Source: CAYNHQ01 sp964397255 (GTDB taxonomy: Bacteria > Bdellovibrionota_G > JALEGL01 > DATDPG01). Taken from it: a DNA stretch of 14,591 bases. The position numbers and the translations under genes were made by a program. The stretch is from contig CAYNHQ010000015.1 in NCBI GenBank assembly GCA_964397255.1, forward strand, positions 1 to 14,591. Direction: 5' to 3'. How positions within the stretch are numbered: position 1 is the stretch's first letter; each line of letters opens with the position of its first letter. Under the pieces are notes generated by a model that had not been told where the DNA came from, searched no databases, and saw only the letters and a list, made by a program, of their open reading frames with translations. Positions 13,365 through 14,591 of this stretch are shown piece by piece.

Positions 13365-14394
13365 GCCCGTTACTTGCGAGATCAATAAGCACTAACATTC
13401 CGCTGCAGAAACTAGCGATGTGATCGTCATCGATCCAGGCCATATCCATCCTCCCATCGCTACAAGTCTCAAAAGCAGGCCGGTTGTCTGCAATGAGGGT
13501 GGACGTGTGACGGCCCTTCGCATCGATTGGACCCTGATGAAAATAAGAGATCCGCTTTCCCGTGGGTGAAAACGTCGGCCACTGAAATTCTCCCCATCGT
13601 CCGCATTCGGTAAGAGTCTCAATATTCTGATCGGGAGGATTTGCAACCGAGATTTCGACGACTTGATGCGAGCAATTCGGCAAATTTGGGCAGCTCCGGA
13701 CAGCAAGAATATGTTTCCCCGAAGAATCCGCATATGGCTGGCCGTATTGGCAATCGTCGCGTGTGATCACTTCCAGTTCGCCTTTGCCGAGCGAAAAATT
13801 CCACAGTGAACCTATGGATATTGTTGGTTTGGGGCCTGAGATGAATCCGCGGTTTCCCATCCACCCATAGAGGCCTACCGAAGAAGGCAAAGATACAGGG
13901 CTTACCTTTCCCGAAGCGCGGTCGAGAATGAAAAACCCGCCGGACTCAGGCATGATTCCCTCGTCGTCATTGGGAGGCGGGGCCCAGTGATTCTCGCGCA
14001 AAAGAACTCTTCGGCTATCGGGCGCCCACGCGACGATCACGAACTCCCTTCCCGGGCTTGTTTCCGTCGCCACGGAGGCAATCGCCGTTGCCTTTTCACT
14101 CTTTCCATTCTTCACATCGTGAATCCAAATGTCCCCCTCTCGAGCGAAGGCTAGCCAATGCCCGTCAGGCGATGCAATTATATCTCCTCCCGCCAATCGC
14201 ATCTTTCCGAATTCAGCTCCGATTCGCTCCATTCGACCTGACGGCCAAATTTTCCAGACTTCGGGTATGGAATCTTGGTTGATCGATTGCTCACGATAAA
14301 AAATAAATATTGACGCCTTTTCTTCTGCCGCTTCCGCCGAAATTGAAACGCCCAACAAAATTACCAAAGCCGAACGTAAGAATCCACCGAACAT
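13336..14394 (-). CDS. Secreted TolB-like beta-propeller protein
   Basis: A 352-aa protein with a clear Sec signal peptide (FGGFLRSALVILLGVSISAEA, cleavage probably AEA-AE near residue 22). Repeats of the TolB/PD40 kind are visible: ASPDGHWLAFAREGDIWIHD (about 74-93), VAWAPDSRRVLLREN (about 121-135), and FQWPTFSPTGKRISYFHQG (about 270-288), each a blade with S/APDG or SPTG turn followed by a strand. Six cysteines in the mature part (C215, C235, C241, C264, C311, C330) may form disulfides in the periplasm. It lacks the N-terminal domain of true TolB, and no tol/pal gene is near, so I do not call it TolB. The ATG at 14394 has only a weak, distant GGTAGG upstream. No enzymatic motif is seen. Confidence 0.8.
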   Translation of the reverse strand: MFGGFLRSALVILLGVSISAEAAEEKASIFIFYREQSINQDSIPEVWKIWPSGRMERIGAEFGKMRLAGGDIIASPDGHWLAFAREGDIWIHDVKNGKSEKATAIASVATETSPGREFVIVAWAPDSRRVLLRENHWAPPPNDDEGIMPESGGFFILDRASGKVSPVSLPSSVGLYGWMGNRGFISGPKPTISIGSLWNFSLGKGELEVITRDDCQYGQPYADSSGKHILAVRSCPNLPNCSHQVVEISVANPPDQNIETLTECGRWGEFQWPTFSPTGKRISYFHQGPIDAKGRHTSTLIADNRPAFETCSDGRMDMAWIDDDHIASFCSGMLVLIDLASNGLKPENRDGR

Positions 14395-14461
14395 GGATAT
14401 GCAAAACCTACCCGTTTAGCGGCTACTGTCTAGGCACATGCGCTCTCCCGCAATCGACTCC

Positions 14462-14490
14462 ATAAAAAGGTTCTGATACATAGCGAGCAA
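14462..14490 (-). promoter_or_regulatory. Possible promoter of the TolB-like gene
   Basis: On the minus strand TTGCTC (14490-14485) is separated by 17 bp from TTTTAT (14467-14462, 4 of 6). Initiation near 14455 would leave a leader of about 60 nt. Support is modest. Confidence 0.3.
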
Positions 14491-14501
14491 TAAATTCATC
14501 A

Positions 14502-14591
14502 GGGGCCGTAGTTCAGCTGCCAGGGCGGAGCCCAAATCTAATGCACCTTAGAAGATCCCCGGACGTCAGTCCGGGGGTGAATCGGGCTCCC
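14502..14591 (+). ncRNA. Structured RNA candidate with tRNA-Ala-like ends, cut by the window edge
   Basis: The first 19 nt resemble a tRNA 5' end (GGGGCCG, TA, then GTTC...GGGC as a D-like arm without the usual GG in the loop). The last bases GGGCTCC pair with the 5' GGGGCC, with G:U at the third pair, the position that marks tRNA-Ala and tmRNA. Between them are alternative or additional hairpins: GGGC-GGA-GCCC (14523-14533), TCTAA/TTAGA around a 6-nt loop (14537-14552) and CCCCGGAC/GTCCGGGG with a GTCA loop (14557-14576). There is no normal anticodon arm or T-loop, so it is not a functional standard tRNA. It could be a degenerate tRNA, a tRNA with an insertion continuing past the edge, or a small RNA or leader. 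TAAATT at 14491-14496 could be a -10 box. Confidence 0.4.
14557..14576 (+). other. Strong 8-bp hairpin inside the edge RNA candidate
   Basis: CCCCGGAC pairs perfectly with GTCCGGGG around a GTCA tetraloop. No T-run follows, so it is not an intrinsic terminator as seen here; it looks like a structural arm of the surrounding RNA. Confidence 0.5.

Noticed and set aside
14502..14591. Calling the edge RNA a standard tRNA-Ala or tmRNA
   Set aside because: The terminal helix fits, but there is no T-arm, no conserved D-loop GG and no anticodon stem with a 7-nt loop, and the sequence does not match the tmRNA 5' domain.

Overview
The window reads as an ordinary chromosomal segment of a Gram-negative bacterium with roughly balanced base composition. 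Two proteins begin with lipoprotein-type signal peptides, two or three others have Sec-type signals, one putative outer-membrane protein ends in phenylalanine as beta-barrels usually do, and there is a membrane-anchored lytic transglycosylase. I cannot place the organism. The mix of SMC, pyruvate phosphate dikinase and secreted YncE-like propeller lipoproteins would fit a lineage of the former Deltaproteobacteria or a related uncultured group, but that is a guess. No transposase, integrase, phage gene, CRISPR array or toxin-antitoxin pair is visible.

Layout, left to right. A small secreted orphan protein (124-630, +) sits behind a good sigma70-type promoter whose -35 box is overlapped by a palindrome. 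It converges on a long minus-strand block, read right to left: ppdK (10747-8102), two propeller lipoproteins (8091-6904 and 6907-5213, the second coupled to the first by an ATGA overlap), smc (5120-1515), apt (1445-933) and tRNA-Arg(CCT) (930-856), which begins 2 nt after the apt stop codon. Divergent from ppdK is a peroxiredoxin gene (10898-11416, +), followed 15 nt later by tRNA-Thr(CGT). Further right are an SH3b/beta-barrel protein (-), an MltF-like lytic transglycosylase (+) and a secreted TolB-like propeller protein (-) whose 3' end overlaps the transglycosylase gene. The right edge holds a truncated, highly structured, partly tRNA-like RNA candidate.

Functionally, ppdK (pyruvate/PEP conversion), apt (adenine salvage) and smc (chromosome segregation) are housekeeping genes. 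The propeller lipoproteins, the SH3b/barrel protein, the transglycosylase and the TolB-like protein all concern the envelope.

The most unusual feature is a pair of short arrays of a degenerate 7-bp repeat (consensus G[AT]AT[AT]CN). One starts 1 nt and the other 9 nt beyond the CCA end of a tRNA gene, and each lies between convergent transcription units. Other points are a partial copy of the tRNA-Arg 3' end 114 bp away, a duplicated module of about 80 residues inside one propeller lipoprotein, and the edge RNA with a G3:U70-type terminal helix.
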